A stretch of DNA of 57,179 nucleotides from Bacteroidales bacterium (GTDB lineage: Bacteria > Bacteroidota > Bacteroidia > Bacteroidales > Bacteroidaceae): contig JAATGU010000027.1 in assembly GCA_015654535.1 (NCBI GenBank), positions 1 to 57,179 on the forward strand. Direction: 5' to 3'. Position numbers and translations under genes: made by a program. The number at the start of each line of letters is the position of its first letter. Within the stretch, counting starts at the first letter, position 1. The notes under the pieces are model-generated. The model was given only the letters and a program-made list of their open reading frames with translations. It searched no databases and was not told where the DNA came from. Positions 39,683-49,162 of this stretch are shown here, one piece after another.

Positions 39683-40882
39683 ATGAAGAATAGATTTATT
39701 TTGCGGAATATAAAATGTACTTTAATAGGAATAGGATTGTGTTTCATTCTCTCTTTTCAGTTAAAGGTAGCTGCTCAAGATTCTGTACGTATCAGTTTAC
39801 TAACCTGCTCACCAGGAACGGAAATTTATGCTCTTTTTGGTCATACGGCCTTACGATATGAGAATAAAAAAAGTGGCATGGATCTTGTATTTAATTATGG
39901 TATGTTTGATTTTAATGCTCCTAATTTCATTTGGAGATATATTAAAGGAGAAACTGATTATCAATTAGGTATTACAGATTATTTTTATTTTGGGAAAGAG
40001 TATGCTATGCGTAACTCCAGTGTTTATCAACAAATCTTGAATCTTCTTCCTGAAGAAAAAGAGGCTTTATTTAATATTCTTGAGAAAAACTACCAGCCGG
40101 AGAACAGAGTCTATCGTTATAACTTTTTTTATGACAATTGCGCTACTCGTCCACGGGATCGTATAGAAGAGAGCATTCAGGGGACTGTGAAATACAGAGA
40201 AAATAATTCGGTTCAAACATTTCGGGATATTATACATGAATTTACTGCGGTCAACCCTTGGGCTGAGTTTGGCATTGATCTTTGTCTTGGAAGTAATGCA
40301 GACAAACCAATTGACTATCGATTGAAAATGTTTGCTCCTTTCTATCTGAGGGATGCGCTGACTGGAGCCAAAATAAAAACAAAAGATGGAAAACAACGAA
40401 TACTGGTCTCGGATGCCCAAGAGGTTGTTTCTTCTGTAAAGAAAGAAGCAAACTCTTTTTATCCATCTCCTTTATTAACTGCTTGGATACTTTTTATGAT
40501 TGTGCTGTTAACTACTTTTTGCGGATATAGAAAGCAAAAAATGTTTTGGGGAATAGATGTTGTATTGTTTGCTATGGCAGGAATAGCAGGAGGCATTATT
40601 GCTTTCCTGGTTTGTTTCTCTGAGCATCCGGCTGTAAGCCCTAATTATCTGTTATTTGTTTTTCATCCTTTGCATTTGCTTTATCTTCCTTTTATGGTAT
40701 GGAAGGGCAGAAAAAAGGTTAAAGACCCTTATCATTTGGTTAATTTGATTGTTTTAACACTTTTTATAGCGTTTTTTTACCTGTTACCGCAAAAAATTAA
40801 TTTAGCTGTTGTACCTTTGGCACTTTGTTTGTGGATACGTTCCATGAGCTATGTATTTTTGACATACAAAAAAAATAAATGA
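39683..40882 (+). CDS. Lnb-family (DUF4105) lipoprotein N-acyltransferase
   Basis: A 399-residue protein. A signal/anchor segment (about 10-31) is followed by a periplasmic DUF4105 domain (about 34-250), now named for Lnb, the lipoprotein N-acyltransferase found in Bacteroides. The conserved FGHTALRY (H54) and FFYDNCATRPRDR (C153) blocks contain the likely catalytic His and Cys. The C-terminal part has about five membrane helices (270-395). The enzyme adds the third acyl chain to outer-membrane lipoproteins in organisms without Lnt. The stop codon overlaps the start of the next gene by 4 bases (ATGA), so the two are translationally coupled. I recall the Bacteroides thetaiotaomicron homologue lying close to secA, which agrees with this order. 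Confidence 0.82.
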   Translation: MKNRFILRNIKCTLIGIGLCFILSFQLKVAAQDSVRISLLTCSPGTEIYALFGHTALRYENKKSGMDLVFNYGMFDFNAPNFIWRYIKGETDYQLGITDYFYFGKEYAMRNSSVYQQILNLLPEEKEALFNILEKNYQPENRVYRYNFFYDNCATRPRDRIEESIQGTVKYRENNSVQTFRDIIHEFTAVNPWAEFGIDLCLGSNADKPIDYRLKMFAPFYLRDALTGAKIKTKDGKQRILVSDAQEVVSSVKKEANSFYPSPLLTAWILFMIVLLTTFCGYRKQKMFWGIDVVLFAMAGIAGGIIAFLVCFSEHPAVSPNYLLFVFHPLHLLYLPFMVWKGRKKVKDPYHLVNLIVLTLFIAFFYLLPQKINLAVVPLALCLWIRSMSYVFLTYKKNK

Positions 40883-42462
40883 AAGGCTTACTCACATCCA
40901 TCATAACCGTACTTACCTTTACAGGACTGCAGGCCCAACCTCAGCAGACAACACCTAAACTTGTTGTTAGCCTGACTATTGATCAGCTGCGTACGGATTA
41001 TATTGAAGCTTTTTCAGCTCTTTATGGTGAAAAAGGTTTTAAACGTTTGTGGAAAGATGGAAGAGTGTATAGAAATGCTGAATTTAATTTTAATAATCCT
41101 GATAAAGCCTCGTCAATAGCTGCTATTTATACTGGTACAGTACCTACTGTCAATGGAATTACGGGAGAAAGTTGGCTTGATATCTCCACTTTGAGAGTAA
41201 AGAATTGTGTGGAAGATCGTAATTTTATGGGGAACTATACAGATGAAACTGCTTCTGCTTCTCAATTAATGGTCTCTACTGTTGCAGATGAATTGAAAGT
41301 TGCAACTCAAAATAAAGGGTTGGTTTATGCGATAGCTCCCTATCGTGAAGCAGCTATCTTCGGCGCTGGGCATGCTGGTAACGGAGCCTTTTGGATGAAT
41401 GATAACACTGGCAAATGGTGTGGAACTACTTATTATAATGATTTTCCTTGGTTTGTAAGTCAATATAACGATCGTAAAGCGATTGATTTTCGTATGGGCA
41501 GTATTATATGGACTCCTTCCCGCCCAGTTGCAGACTATAAATATCTGACATCTCAATGGACACAAGAGTCTTTTAACTATAACTTTGACGAAGCCCGCAA
41601 AAACAAATTCAGAAAACTGAAAACCAGTCCTTTTATTAATGAGGAGATTAATTATTTTCTCGAAGATATATTCACAAATAGTGCAATTGGTCAGGATGCA
41701 ATCCCTGATTTGTTGGCATTGACATATTATGCGGGAAATTATGATCACAAAAGTGCCATGGAATGCGCTTTAGAGATGCAAGACACTTATGTGAAATTGG
41801 ATAAATGTATAGGAGACTTGCTGGATCTGGTTGATAAGAAAGTTGGATTAAATAATGTAGTATTCTTCGTCACTTCTACAGGATATATTGATGGTGATGG
41901 ACCAGACTTGAATAAATATCGTATCCCTGGAGGAGAATTCCATTTAGATCGTTGTGCTGCTCTTCTTAACATGTACCTAATGGCTGTTTATGGGGAAGGA
42001 CAATATGTGGAAGCGCATAATGACCTGCAGTTGTACTTAAATCATAAACTGATTGAAAAAAAACAATTGAACTTGAACGATGTGCTTACCAAGGCTTCTG
42101 ATTTCTTGATTCAATTTAGCGGAGTAAAAGAGGTTTATTCTTCTTATCGATTATTATTGGGAGCATGGACTCCTGAAATCCAAAAAATACGGAACTCCTA
42201 TAATCGTGATCGTTCCGGTGATTTAATTCTTGAGATTCTTCCTGGATGGACTATTGTAAATGCAAATACCCCATCAGATAATAAGGTAATTCGTAAAGCT
42301 TATATTCCTGCACCTCTGGTACTATTAGGAGGAAATGTAAAGCCTGAGATCATAAATACTCCAGTAAATATAGACTGTTTTGCACCCACAGTGGCTCGCT
42401 TTATGAGAATAAGAGCGCCCAATGGTTGTTCTTCTGCCCCTCTTGCAAATATTTACAAATAA
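40879..42462 (+). CDS. Alkaline phosphatase superfamily protein with lost active site (pseudo-phosphatase)
   Basis: A 527-residue secreted protein with a signal peptide (about 1-19, LQAQ). The fold is recognised by similarity to PafA-type phosphatases: KLVVSLTIDQLRTDY (D35 kept), YGEKGFKRLWKDG, AAIYTGTVPTVNGITGESW, EMQDTYVKLDK, and DKKVGLNNVVFFVTSTG. However, the nucleophile Thr is replaced by K76, the following Gly-His is Ser-Ile, the zinc ligands Asp-His of TADHG are Thr-Gly (334-335), the Asp of TDYVGH is N287, and the late zinc-binding His is missing. Catalysis therefore seems lost. Coupling to the Lnb gene by a 4-base overlap suggests a partner or scaffold role in the envelope. Confidence 0.8.
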   Translation: MKGLLTSIITVLTFTGLQAQPQQTTPKLVVSLTIDQLRTDYIEAFSALYGEKGFKRLWKDGRVYRNAEFNFNNPDKASSIAAIYTGTVPTVNGITGESWLDISTLRVKNCVEDRNFMGNYTDETASASQLMVSTVADELKVATQNKGLVYAIAPYREAAIFGAGHAGNGAFWMNDNTGKWCGTTYYNDFPWFVSQYNDRKAIDFRMGSIIWTPSRPVADYKYLTSQWTQESFNYNFDEARKNKFRKLKTSPFINEEINYFLEDIFTNSAIGQDAIPDLLALTYYAGNYDHKSAMECALEMQDTYVKLDKCIGDLLDLVDKKVGLNNVVFFVTSTGYIDGDGPDLNKYRIPGGEFHLDRCAALLNMYLMAVYGEGQYVEAHNDLQLYLNHKLIEKKQLNLNDVLTKASDFLIQFSGVKEVYSSYRLLLGAWTPEIQKIRNSYNRDRSGDLILEILPGWTIVNANTPSDNKVIRKAYIPAPLVLLGGNVKPEIINTPVNIDCFAPTVARFMRIRAPNGCSSAPLANIYK

Positions 42463-42501
42463 AAAACTACTGACCTATAAGGAATAAGTCGGCTTTTTAT
42501 G

Positions 42502-42509
42502 TAACTTTG
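42502..42509 (+). promoter_or_regulatory. -7 box of the secA promoter
   Basis: TAACTTTG matches TAnnTTTG, 45 bases before the secA ATG, in the 92-base gap after the pseudo-phosphatase gene. Confidence 0.6.
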
Positions 42510-42554
42510 CCGCCATAATAACAAGATTAGTAATAAATTAACAACAAAAATACA

Positions 42555-45500
42555 ATGGGATTTAATGAAATTTTAAGCTCTATCTTTGGAAATAAATCTA
42601 ACCGGGATATGAAAGAGATTCAGCCGTGGGTAGATAAAATTATAGCTGCGTACCCTGAAGTTGCTAAACTCGATAATGATGAGCTTCGTGCTAAAACCGG
42701 AGAACTGAAGAAATATATATATGAATCGGCTACTGAAGAAAGAACAAAGATTCAAGAACTGAAAGACAGTGTAGAATCTACAGAATTGGAAGATAGAGAA
42801 GATTTGTTCATACAGATGGATAAGTTGGATAAAGAAGTTCTTGACAAATATGAGAAAGCTCTTGACGAAGTACTTCCTGTAGCATTTTCTATAGTGAAGG
42901 AGACAGCTAAGCGTTTTAGTGAAAATGAAACGATAGAGGTTACTGCTACAGATTTTGACCGAACATTGGCGTCTACAAAGGATTTTGTTCATATTAAAGG
43001 CGATAAAGCTATTTATCAAAATCATTGGAAAGCTGGAGGTACTGAAATAACTTGGAATATGATTCATTATGATGTACAGCTTTTTGGTGGAGTGGTACTT
43101 CATAAAGGAAAAATAGCAGAAATGGCTACTGGTGAAGGTAAAACATTGGTGGCAACCCTTCCTATCTTTTTAAATGCGCTGACTGGTAACGGAGTACATT
43201 TGGTTACGGTCAATGACTATTTGGCAAAACGTGACTCCGAATGGATGGGACCTATTTATGAATTCCATGGGTTGAGTGTGGATTGTATTGATAAACATCA
43301 ACCAAATTCCGATGCTCGTCGTAAAGCATATCTTGCCGATATTACCTTTGGGACAAACAATGAATTTGGTTTCGATTATCTTCGTGACAATATGGCTGTC
43401 AGTCCAAAAGACTTGGTACAACGTTCACATAACTATGCCATTGTTGATGAGGTCGATTCTGTATTGATTGATGATGCCCGTACTCCTCTTATTATTTCTG
43501 GTCCTGTGCCTAAAGGAGAAGAGCAACTCTTTGAACAATTGTGTCCGGAAGTGGAGAAATTGGTTAACATTCAGAAAGTTTTAGCTACTAAATATTTATC
43601 TGATGCAAAGCGACTGATTGCTTCCAATGATAAAAAAGATCAAGAAGCAGGTTTTCTTGCGTTGTTCCGCAGTCACAAAGCTTTACCTAAGAATAAAGCA
43701 TTGATTAAATACTTAAGTGAGCCTGGTATTAAAGCCGGAATGCTGAAGACCGAAGAAGTATATATGGAACAGAACAACAAACGTATGCCTGAAGCTACTG
43801 ATCCATTATATTTTGTGATTGATGAGAAACTCAATAGTGTGGATCTTACTGATAAAGGTGTAGATATAATCACTGGAAATTCAGACGATCCTTCTTTATT
43901 TGTATTGCCTGATATCACTTCTCAACTTTCGGCTTTGGAATCTGCTGAAGAAGGGTTGACCGAAGAACAAAAACTCGAGAAGAAAGATGAGTTAATGACG
44001 AACTTTGCTATCAAGTCAGAACGTGTACATACCATTAATCAATTACTTAAAGCATATACTATGTTTGAGAAAGATGATGAGTATGTGGTTATTGACGGGC
44101 AGGTGAAGATTGTAGATGAACAAACTGGACGTATCATGGAAGGTCGTAGATATTCTGACGGACTTCATCAGGCTCTCGAAGCTAAGGAACGGGTAAAGGT
44201 TGAAGCTGCTACACAAACATTCGCTACTATTACTTTACAAAATTATTTCCGTATGTATCACAAACTTTCGGGTATGACTGGTACGGCCGAAACGGAAGCT
44301 GGTGAATTATGGGATATCTATAAACTTGATGTGGTGGTTATTCCAACTAACCGCCCGGTTACCCGTAAAGATTTTAATGATCGCGTGTACAAAACGAAGC
44401 GTGAGAAATATAAAGCTGTAATAGAAGAAATAGAAGCGTTGGTTAATGCCGGTCGTCCGGTATTAGTGGGTACTACTTCTGTTGAAATATCCGAGATGTT
44501 GAGTAAGATGCTTCTTATGCGAAAGATTGAGCATAATGTGTTGAATGCTAAACTTCACCAAAAGGAAGCAGATATTGTGGCTAAAGCTGGTTTGAAAGGA
44601 ACAGTAACCATTGCTACTAATATGGCAGGACGTGGTACAGATATTAAGCTTAGCCCTGAAGTAAAAGAAGCAGGAGGTTTGGCTATCATCGGTACTGAAC
44701 GTCACGAGTCTCGTCGTGTGGACCGCCAGTTAAGGGGGCGTGCCGGACGTCAAGGTGATCCAGGTTCATCTGTTTTCTTTGTTTCTTTGGAAGATAACTT
44801 GATGCGTTTATTCTCTTCCGACAGAATTGCCGGAGTGATGGACAGATTAGGTTTTCAGGAAGGAGAGATGATTGAACATAAAATGATTTCCAATTCTATA
44901 GAACGTGCACAAAAGAAAGTAGAAGAAAACAACTTTGGTATTCGTAAACGTTTGTTGGAATATGATGATGTGATGAACAAACAGCGTACAGTGGTTTATA
45001 CAAAACGTCGTCATGCTTTAATGGGCGAACGTATCGGTATGGATCTTGTAAATATGATTTGGGATCGCTGTGCTGATGCTATTGAAGGACATGAATATGA
45101 GGACGCCAAAATAGAACTACTTCACACATTGGCTATGGTTATTCCTTATACAGAAGAGGAGTCAAGAAATATAAAAATAGAGGTGTTAGTTGAGCGTACG
45201 TTTGATGTAGCAATGGCCAATTTCAAACGTAAGACAGACCATATGGCCCAGGTTGCCGATCCTGTGATCAGAAAGGTTTATGAGGAACAAGGTAATCGTT
45301 TTGAAAACATTCTTATCCCCATTACAGACGGCAAACGTATGTATAACATTTCATGTAACCTTAAAGCAGCTTATGAAAACGGTAGTAAAGAGGTCGTAAA
45401 ATCATTTGAGAAAACGATTCTTCTTCATACAATTGATGAAGCGTGGAAAGAAAACTTGCGCGAATTGGATGAATTGAAACATTCCGTGCAGAATGCGAGC

Positions 45501-45851
45501 TATGAACAAAAAGATCCCCTGTTAATCTATAAACTCGAATCTGTAAATCTTTTCGACAGCATGGTGTCTAGAATCAATAACCAAACGGTTTCTACGCTAA
45601 TGCGTGGTCAGATTCCTATTCATGAGCCGGAAGATGTAAAAGCTGCGGCTCCTGAAGTGCAACAAGATTATAGCAAGTATCGTACAGAAAAGACTGATTT
45701 GACTGATCCTCATCAGCAAGATGCTGCTCGTAAAGATACTCGCGAGGTCAAAAAAGAACCAATTCGTGTAGAGAAGACGGTGGGGCGCAATGATCCTTGT
45801 CCTTGTGGAAGTGGAAAAAAGTACAAGAACTGTCATGGTCGCGAAGCTTAA
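42555..45851 (+). CDS. secA: Protein translocase ATPase SecA
   Basis: A 1098-residue SecA, the long form usual in Bacteroidetes (about 900 in Escherichia coli). The extra length comes partly from charged insertions at about 50-110 and 320-430. Walker A is [14 protein letters not shown] (MATGEGKT 190-197), and the DEAD-type box is [17 protein letters not shown]. The preprotein-crosslinking and helical-scaffold regions follow, then the second nucleotide-binding domain ([28 protein letters not shown]). The C-terminal zinc motif [13 protein letters not shown] binds SecB or ribosomes. It drives proteins through SecYEG. SecG is encoded nearby on the opposite strand. Confidence 0.98.
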   Translation: MGFNEILSSIFGNKSNRDMKEIQPWVDKIIAAYPEVAKLDNDELRAKTGELKKYIYESATEERTKIQELKDSVESTELEDREDLFIQMDKLDKEVLDKYEKALDEVLPVAFSIVKETAKRFSENETIEVTATDFDRTLASTKDFVHIKGDKAIYQNHWKAGGTEITWNMIHYDVQLFGGVVLHKGKIAEMATGEGKTLVATLPIFLNALTGNGVHLVTVNDYLAKRDSEWMGPIYEFHGLSVDCIDKHQPNSDARRKAYLADITFGTNNEFGFDYLRDNMAVSPKDLVQRSHNYAIVDEVDSVLIDDARTPLIISGPVPKGEEQLFEQLCPEVEKLVNIQKVLATKYLSDAKRLIASNDKKDQEAGFLALFRSHKALPKNKALIKYLSEPGIKAGMLKTEEVYMEQNNKRMPEATDPLYFVIDEKLNSVDLTDKGVDIITGNSDDPSLFVLPDITSQLSALESAEEGLTEEQKLEKKDELMTNFAIKSERVHTINQLLKAYTMFEKDDEYVVIDGQVKIVDEQTGRIMEGRRYSDGLHQALEAKERVKVEAATQTFATITLQNYFRMYHKLSGMTGTAETEAGELWDIYKLDVVVIPTNRPVTRKDFNDRVYKTKREKYKAVIEEIEALVNAGRPVLVGTTSVEISEMLSKMLLMRKIEHNVLNAKLHQKEADIVAKAGLKGTVTIATNMAGRGTDIKLSPEVKEAGGLAIIGTERHESRRVDRQLRGRAGRQGDPGSSVFFVSLEDNLMRLFSSDRIAGVMDRLGFQEGEMIEHKMISNSIERAQKKVEENNFGIRKRLLEYDDVMNKQRTVVYTKRRHALMGERIGMDLVNMIWDRCADAIEGHEYEDAKIELLHTLAMVIPYTEEESRNIKIEVLVERTFDVAMANFKRKTDHMAQVADPVIRKVYEEQGNRFENILIPITDGKRMYNISCNLKAAYENGSKEVVKSFEKTILLHTIDEAWKENLRELDELKHSVQNASYEQKDPLLIYKLESVNLFDSMVSRINNQTVSTLMRGQIPIHEPEDVKAAAPEVQQDYSKYRTEKTDLTDPHQQDAARKDTREVKKEPIRVEKTVGRNDPCPCGSGKKYKNCHGREA

Positions 45852-45867
45852 TTGCTAGAAAAAATAG

Positions 45868-45910
45868 AAGCTCCCTTGAAAGAATAAAATTCTTTTGAGG
45901 GAGCTTTTTT
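45868..45910 (+). terminator. secA terminator
   Basis: A near-perfect stem (AAGCTCCCTTGAAAGAAT pairing with ATTCTTTTGAGGGAGCTT) is followed by a T-run, 16 bases after the secA stop. Confidence 0.85.
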
Positions 45911-46057
45911 ATTCCTTTTACAGGACATTATTTCCTGCTGTATAAAATCACTCTAATATTTATTATTGTTCACTGAACAGCCTGACCGTCTCTTTTACTT
46001 ATGCCTATAATTTGGAAGGATGCTTGTTGTGCAATGGATTTTAGTGAAGATACCTAA

Positions 46058-46100
46058 CAGAAACGAGGACGCTACTATTATAGTAACGTCCTCGTTTCTG
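46058..46100 (-). terminator. Long hairpin after secG
   Basis: A 20-bp-class inverted repeat (CAGAAACGAGGACG...CGTCCTCGTTTCTG) with TACTA/TAGTA next to the loop lies 20 bases past the secG stop. It lacks a clean T-run on either strand, so it may act as an mRNA-stabilising end or a weak terminator between the convergent secA and secG transcripts. The remainder of the secA-secG spacer shows no other feature. Confidence 0.55.
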
Positions 46101-46120
46101 AATCTATTAAAAGACTCTTT

Positions 46121-46528
46121 TTATTTTGGCTCAGATGATACTGGTGTTTGTGCCGGAGCTTTAGTGGGAACGGCATCAGGAGTTCCTGCAGCAGGAGCCG
46201 TTTCATTTGTTTTAGGAGTAGCAAACCCCGCCGGAGTATTCATCGGATTTGTCTTTTCCTCTTTTTGAGCTTGTTCCAGAATTGCAGAACCTTCAGTAGT
46301 TGAAGCAGTAGGAACAACATAAGAAGTAATGATACTTAATACTACAATGAATCCAGCCAATCCCCAAGTTGCTTTTTCCAAAAAATCAGTAGTCTTGCGA
46401 ACTCCCATGATTTGATTGGAAGAAGAGAAACCGGAAGAGAGACCTCCACCTTTAGAATTTTGTATCAACACAATAAAGCATAATAGTATTGCTGCGATAA
46501 CAATTAAGATAATTAATAATAAATACAT
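46121..46528 (-). CDS. secG: Preprotein translocase subunit SecG
   Basis: A 135-residue SecG. Two membrane helices (about 1-22 and 52-73) flank the conserved cytoplasmic loop VLIQNSKGGGLSSGFSSSNQIMG. A C-terminal extension of about 60 residues, rich in Ala, Pro and Thr, is beyond the core family length and probably disordered, as in other Bacteroides SecG. It associates with SecYE and assists SecA cycling. The gene is last in the sigma-54 activator - lptE - hypothetical - secG operon. Confidence 0.93.
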   Translation of the reverse strand: MYLLLIILIVIAAILLCFIVLIQNSKGGGLSSGFSSSNQIMGVRKTTDFLEKATWGLAGFIVVLSIITSYVVPTASTTEGSAILEQAQKEEKTNPMNTPAGFATPKTNETAPAAGTPDAVPTKAPAQTPVSSEPK

Positions 46529-46532
46529 TTTG

Positions 46533-47312
46533 TTATTTTGATTTAGCGTTAATAATCAATTTCTCCAGAAATCTTATTTGGTCTGCAAAGTAAGCATTTT
46601 TTTTCGGATATTTCAAACTTAATTTTTTAATTATTTCAAGTGCTTTAGAATATCTTTGCTGTTTAACGTATATTTTGGCTAAAGTTTCTGTAAAACAGCT
46701 TTCTTCGTCCTCTGGATCATCAGAAACAGACTCTTTTTCAGGAGGGAGAGTCTCTTCGTTTTCTTTCTCGGGGAGTTCTAGCTTTATGGGCATTTCATTT
46801 TTAGCATTTTCTATAAATCCGTCAATTAACTCTTGTCTTCGAAGTTTTGGACAAGTTTGCCCTTCTTTATCCCCTAATTCATTTTGGCTCAAGGATGTAT
46901 CTTCTTTAAGGAGATAAGCGGTATAATCTGTTGCCAGATCAAAATCCATCGTGGAGGGTAGAGGTTCTTCGGGCATACTGGACAGGAATGAGTCAATGAG
47001 TGACAACGTGCGATCTAAATTTGGTTCATCTTCCATAGAAGTAGAAGGCTTTTCATTCTTCTTGTTCTCAATGACAAACTTATTTTCTTCTATCATATAG
47101 AAAAGTGTACGGCGGTCAGCCACATAAAGAGCTGCTTTGCGTAACTCTTGCCCGAAGGTGATATCATGAAGCAGATATAAATTTTTCAGATAGAGCAATC
47201 GGGCGGATTGAAAGTACGGATAGCGTGCCAGCAGAGTCCTTAGCTCGTAAAGAGTATCCTTATTTAAGCTTTCAGGATGAGAAATCCATTGTTGAAGATT
47301 TTGAGCGTTCAT
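46533..47312 (-). CDS. Hypothetical protein with C-terminal TPR-like helices
   Basis: A 259-residue cytoplasmic protein (start ATG 47312, giving MNAQNLQQW; an ATG at 47324 would overlap lptE). The N-terminus contains NKDTLYELRTLLARYPYFQ and a leucine-rich LYLKNLYLLHD block. A low-complexity acidic middle (about 95-210) follows, then a TPR-like tail (ETLAKIYVKQQRYSKALEI, LSLKYPKKNAYFADQI). I know this as a conserved gene beside lptE and secG in Bacteroides but not its function. The spacing of 4 bases to secG and 5 bases from lptE shows co-transcription. Confidence 0.78.
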   Translation of the reverse strand: MNAQNLQQWISHPESLNKDTLYELRTLLARYPYFQSARLLYLKNLYLLHDITFGQELRKAALYVADRRTLFYMIEENKFVIENKKNEKPSTSMEDEPNLDRTLSLIDSFLSSMPEEPLPSTMDFDLATDYTAYLLKEDTSLSQNELGDKEGQTCPKLRRQELIDGFIENAKNEMPIKLELPEKENEETLPPEKESVSDDPEDEESCFTETLAKIYVKQQRYSKALEIIKKLSLKYPKKNAYFADQIRFLEKLIINAKSK

Positions 47313-47317
47313 TGAAG

Positions 47318-47839
47318 TTACCAATTTGCTACCGTTGCGTTAAATATCTGTTCAGTTATTTCTTTTGTCATCTCAGCAATTAATGCATCTTGTACAGCTG
47401 TAAGCATTTGTGTGGAATCATAATTGCGGAAAGAAGTAAATTGTTGCTCAAAATCTTCCTTATGATTTGCATTATTAGTAAATCGTACATTAATTGTAAT
47501 GCGAAGCTCCGTTTCTGATGCATATCCATCTGCCTTCACAGACTTATTAAGTTGTTCGTACCCTGTTATTTCTCCTTCTACGTTCATATCCCCAGCTCGA
47601 GGAACGAGGCGAAGGCGTGTCTGTCGGATATAAATATCTTTGAGATCATCGTTAAATTTGGTAGCCAGAGGAGCGTATACATAAGATGCCTTCATAGGAA
47701 AATCGGCAACACTGATCGTCTTTGTCTTGTCATAATTGATTGAAGCGCCGTTGAATTTATAAGATATACTGCATGAACTCACTAATAGTAATAGTGAAAT
47801 TAAAGCAAACAGCTGTTTTAATTTAGTTTTCCAATCCAT
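47318..47839 (-). CDS. lptE: LPS-assembly lipoprotein LptE
   Basis: A 173-residue lipoprotein: a signal peptide ends in the lipobox LLVSSC, followed by SISYKFNGASINYDKTKTISV. The mature domain is an alpha/beta sandwich with RQTRLRLVPRAGDMNVEGEITGY, the pattern of Bacteroidetes LptE. LptE plugs the LptD barrel for LPS insertion into the outer membrane. Its start overlaps the end of the sigma-54 activator gene by 17 bases. Confidence 0.86.
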   Translation of the reverse strand: MDWKTKLKQLFALISLLLLVSSCSISYKFNGASINYDKTKTISVADFPMKASYVYAPLATKFNDDLKDIYIRQTRLRLVPRAGDMNVEGEITGYEQLNKSVKADGYASETELRITINVRFTNNANHKEDFEQQFTSFRNYDSTQMLTAVQDALIAEMTKEITEQIFNATVANW

Positions 47840-49025
47840 ATTCTTTTATTTTTCTATATAGTGTGCGCTCAGAAATATTTAAATCTTTAGCCGCATTTTT
47901 GCGCTTTCCGTGATGTTTATCTAATGCTTTGCGTATCATTTCTTTTTCTAAATCGTCTAGAGAAAGGGATTCTTCCACATACTCTTCTGTATCCTGAATG
48001 TCATCTTCTTCTTGATTATTATTGGGATGTGAAGAAGGGATATTAATCATTGGTACATTATTAGTAGTTGATGGAGTGGTTGTAGGAACCTTATCTGTCA
48101 TAATATCATGTACTAATTTTTTTAAATCAGTAACATCTTGGCGCATATCAAATAGTACCTGATAAAGGATTTCCCGCTCACTTTCAAATGTTTTATGTTG
48201 TTTATTCCCAAAAAGGATAGGTAATTTCTCTCCTTGCTGTTGTGGTAGGTAAGTCTGGAGAAGAGCTGGGGATATCTCCCGGTTAGTTTCTATAATTGAT
48301 ATTTGTTCTGTAATATTTTTTAGCTGGCGAACATTCCCGGGCCATGGATATGATACCAATACTTTTTTTGCTTCTTCAGATAGTTGAATAGCAGGCATTC
48401 GATATTTTTCTGCAAAGTCTGAAGCAAATTTACGAAACAAGAGGACAATATCTTCCGGACGTTCACGCAAAGGGGCAATTTGTATTGGAATTGTATTTAA
48501 TCGGTAATAAAGGTCTTCCCTGAATTTTCCTTCTGAGATAGCTTTACTTAAATTTATATTTGTTGCTGCAACAATTCGTACATCAGTCTTTTGTACTTTA
48601 GATGATCCTACTTTAATGAATTCACCACTTTCCAATACTCGCAGTAATCGTGCTTGTGTAGGTAGAGGTAATTCTCCTACCTCGTCAAGGAAAATGGTTC
48701 CTCCGTCAGCTTCCCCAAAGTAACCTTTGCGTTCACCGATAGCTCCCGTAAATGCTCCTTTCTCATGTCCAAAAAGTTCAGAATCAATGGTCCCTTCAGG
48801 AATAGCTCCGCAGTTCACTGCGATATATTGCCCATGTTTGCGACGGCTATATTGATGTATAATTTGAGGAAAACTTTCCTTACCAACACCACTTTCGCCG
48901 GTAATTAGTACGGATAAGTCGGTTGGCGCTACCTGTATAGTAATATCTATAGCTCTGTTTAGTGCTTCTGTATTACCGATAATGCCGAATCGTTGCTTTA
49001 CTTGTTGAATTTCTGATCTAGTCAT
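47823..49025 (-). CDS. Sigma-54 dependent activator without receiver domain
   Basis: A 400-residue bacterial enhancer-binding protein. It starts almost directly with the AAA+ domain: Walker A GESGVGKE (43-50), the sigma-54 contact loop GAFTGA (90-95), Walker B-like GGTIFLDEVGELPL, and an arginine-finger region FREDLYYRLNTIPI. A linker of about 90 residues (270-360), rich in Thr, Asn and acidic residues, leads to a Fis-type helix-turn-helix (NAAKDLNISERTLYRKIKEYG). The absence of any sensory or receiver domain suggests control by level or by a partner protein. It is the first gene of the lptE-secG operon. Confidence 0.92.
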   Translation of the reverse strand: MTRSEIQQVKQRFGIIGNTEALNRAIDITIQVAPTDLSVLITGESGVGKESFPQIIHQYSRRKHGQYIAVNCGAIPEGTIDSELFGHEKGAFTGAIGERKGYFGEADGGTIFLDEVGELPLPTQARLLRVLESGEFIKVGSSKVQKTDVRIVAATNINLSKAISEGKFREDLYYRLNTIPIQIAPLRERPEDIVLLFRKFASDFAEKYRMPAIQLSEEAKKVLVSYPWPGNVRQLKNITEQISIIETNREISPALLQTYLPQQQGEKLPILFGNKQHKTFESEREILYQVLFDMRQDVTDLKKLVHDIMTDKVPTTTPSTTNNVPMINIPSSHPNNNQEEDDIQDTEEYVEESLSLDDLEKEMIRKALDKHHGKRKNAAKDLNISERTLYRKIKEYGLEN

Positions 49026-49043
49026 ATTCCTTTAATTATATGA

Positions 49044-49073
49044 CAAAATTACAAATTAGTTTCGACAGGGCAA
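49044..49073 (-). promoter_or_regulatory. Promoter of the sigma-54 activator operon
   Basis: On the minus strand TAATTTTG (49044-49051) matches the -7 consensus, with a TTG at 49071-49073 placed 19 bases upstream, the usual -33/-7 spacing. It is 18 bases before the start codon and looks like a housekeeping promoter, not a sigma-54 site. Confidence 0.6.
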
Positions 49074-49092
49074 GCTGTTTTGGCAGAAATAA

Positions 49093-49147
49093 GCTTAAAA
49101 AAGAATGGATGAATCATGTTGAACAAGCATGATTCATCCATTCTTTT
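49093..49147 (-). terminator. Terminator of the inositol-lipid operon
   Basis: A 20-bp perfect stem (AAAAGAATGGATGAATCATG at 49099-49118 with its complement at 49128-49147), with a T-run on the minus strand, lies 15 bases past the inositol-phosphate synthase stop. Confidence 0.88.
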
Positions 49148-49162
49148 AGTTATATTAAATAT

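Noticed and set aside
46058..46100. Inverted repeat as an insertion-sequence end
   Set aside because: The arms face each other across a small loop and no transposase or target duplication is present; a transcript-end hairpin is simpler.
46020..46268. Open frame of 82 codons opposite secG
   Set aside because: It lies antisense to secG and its residues mirror the Ala/Pro-rich secG tail; no start signal or family resemblance.
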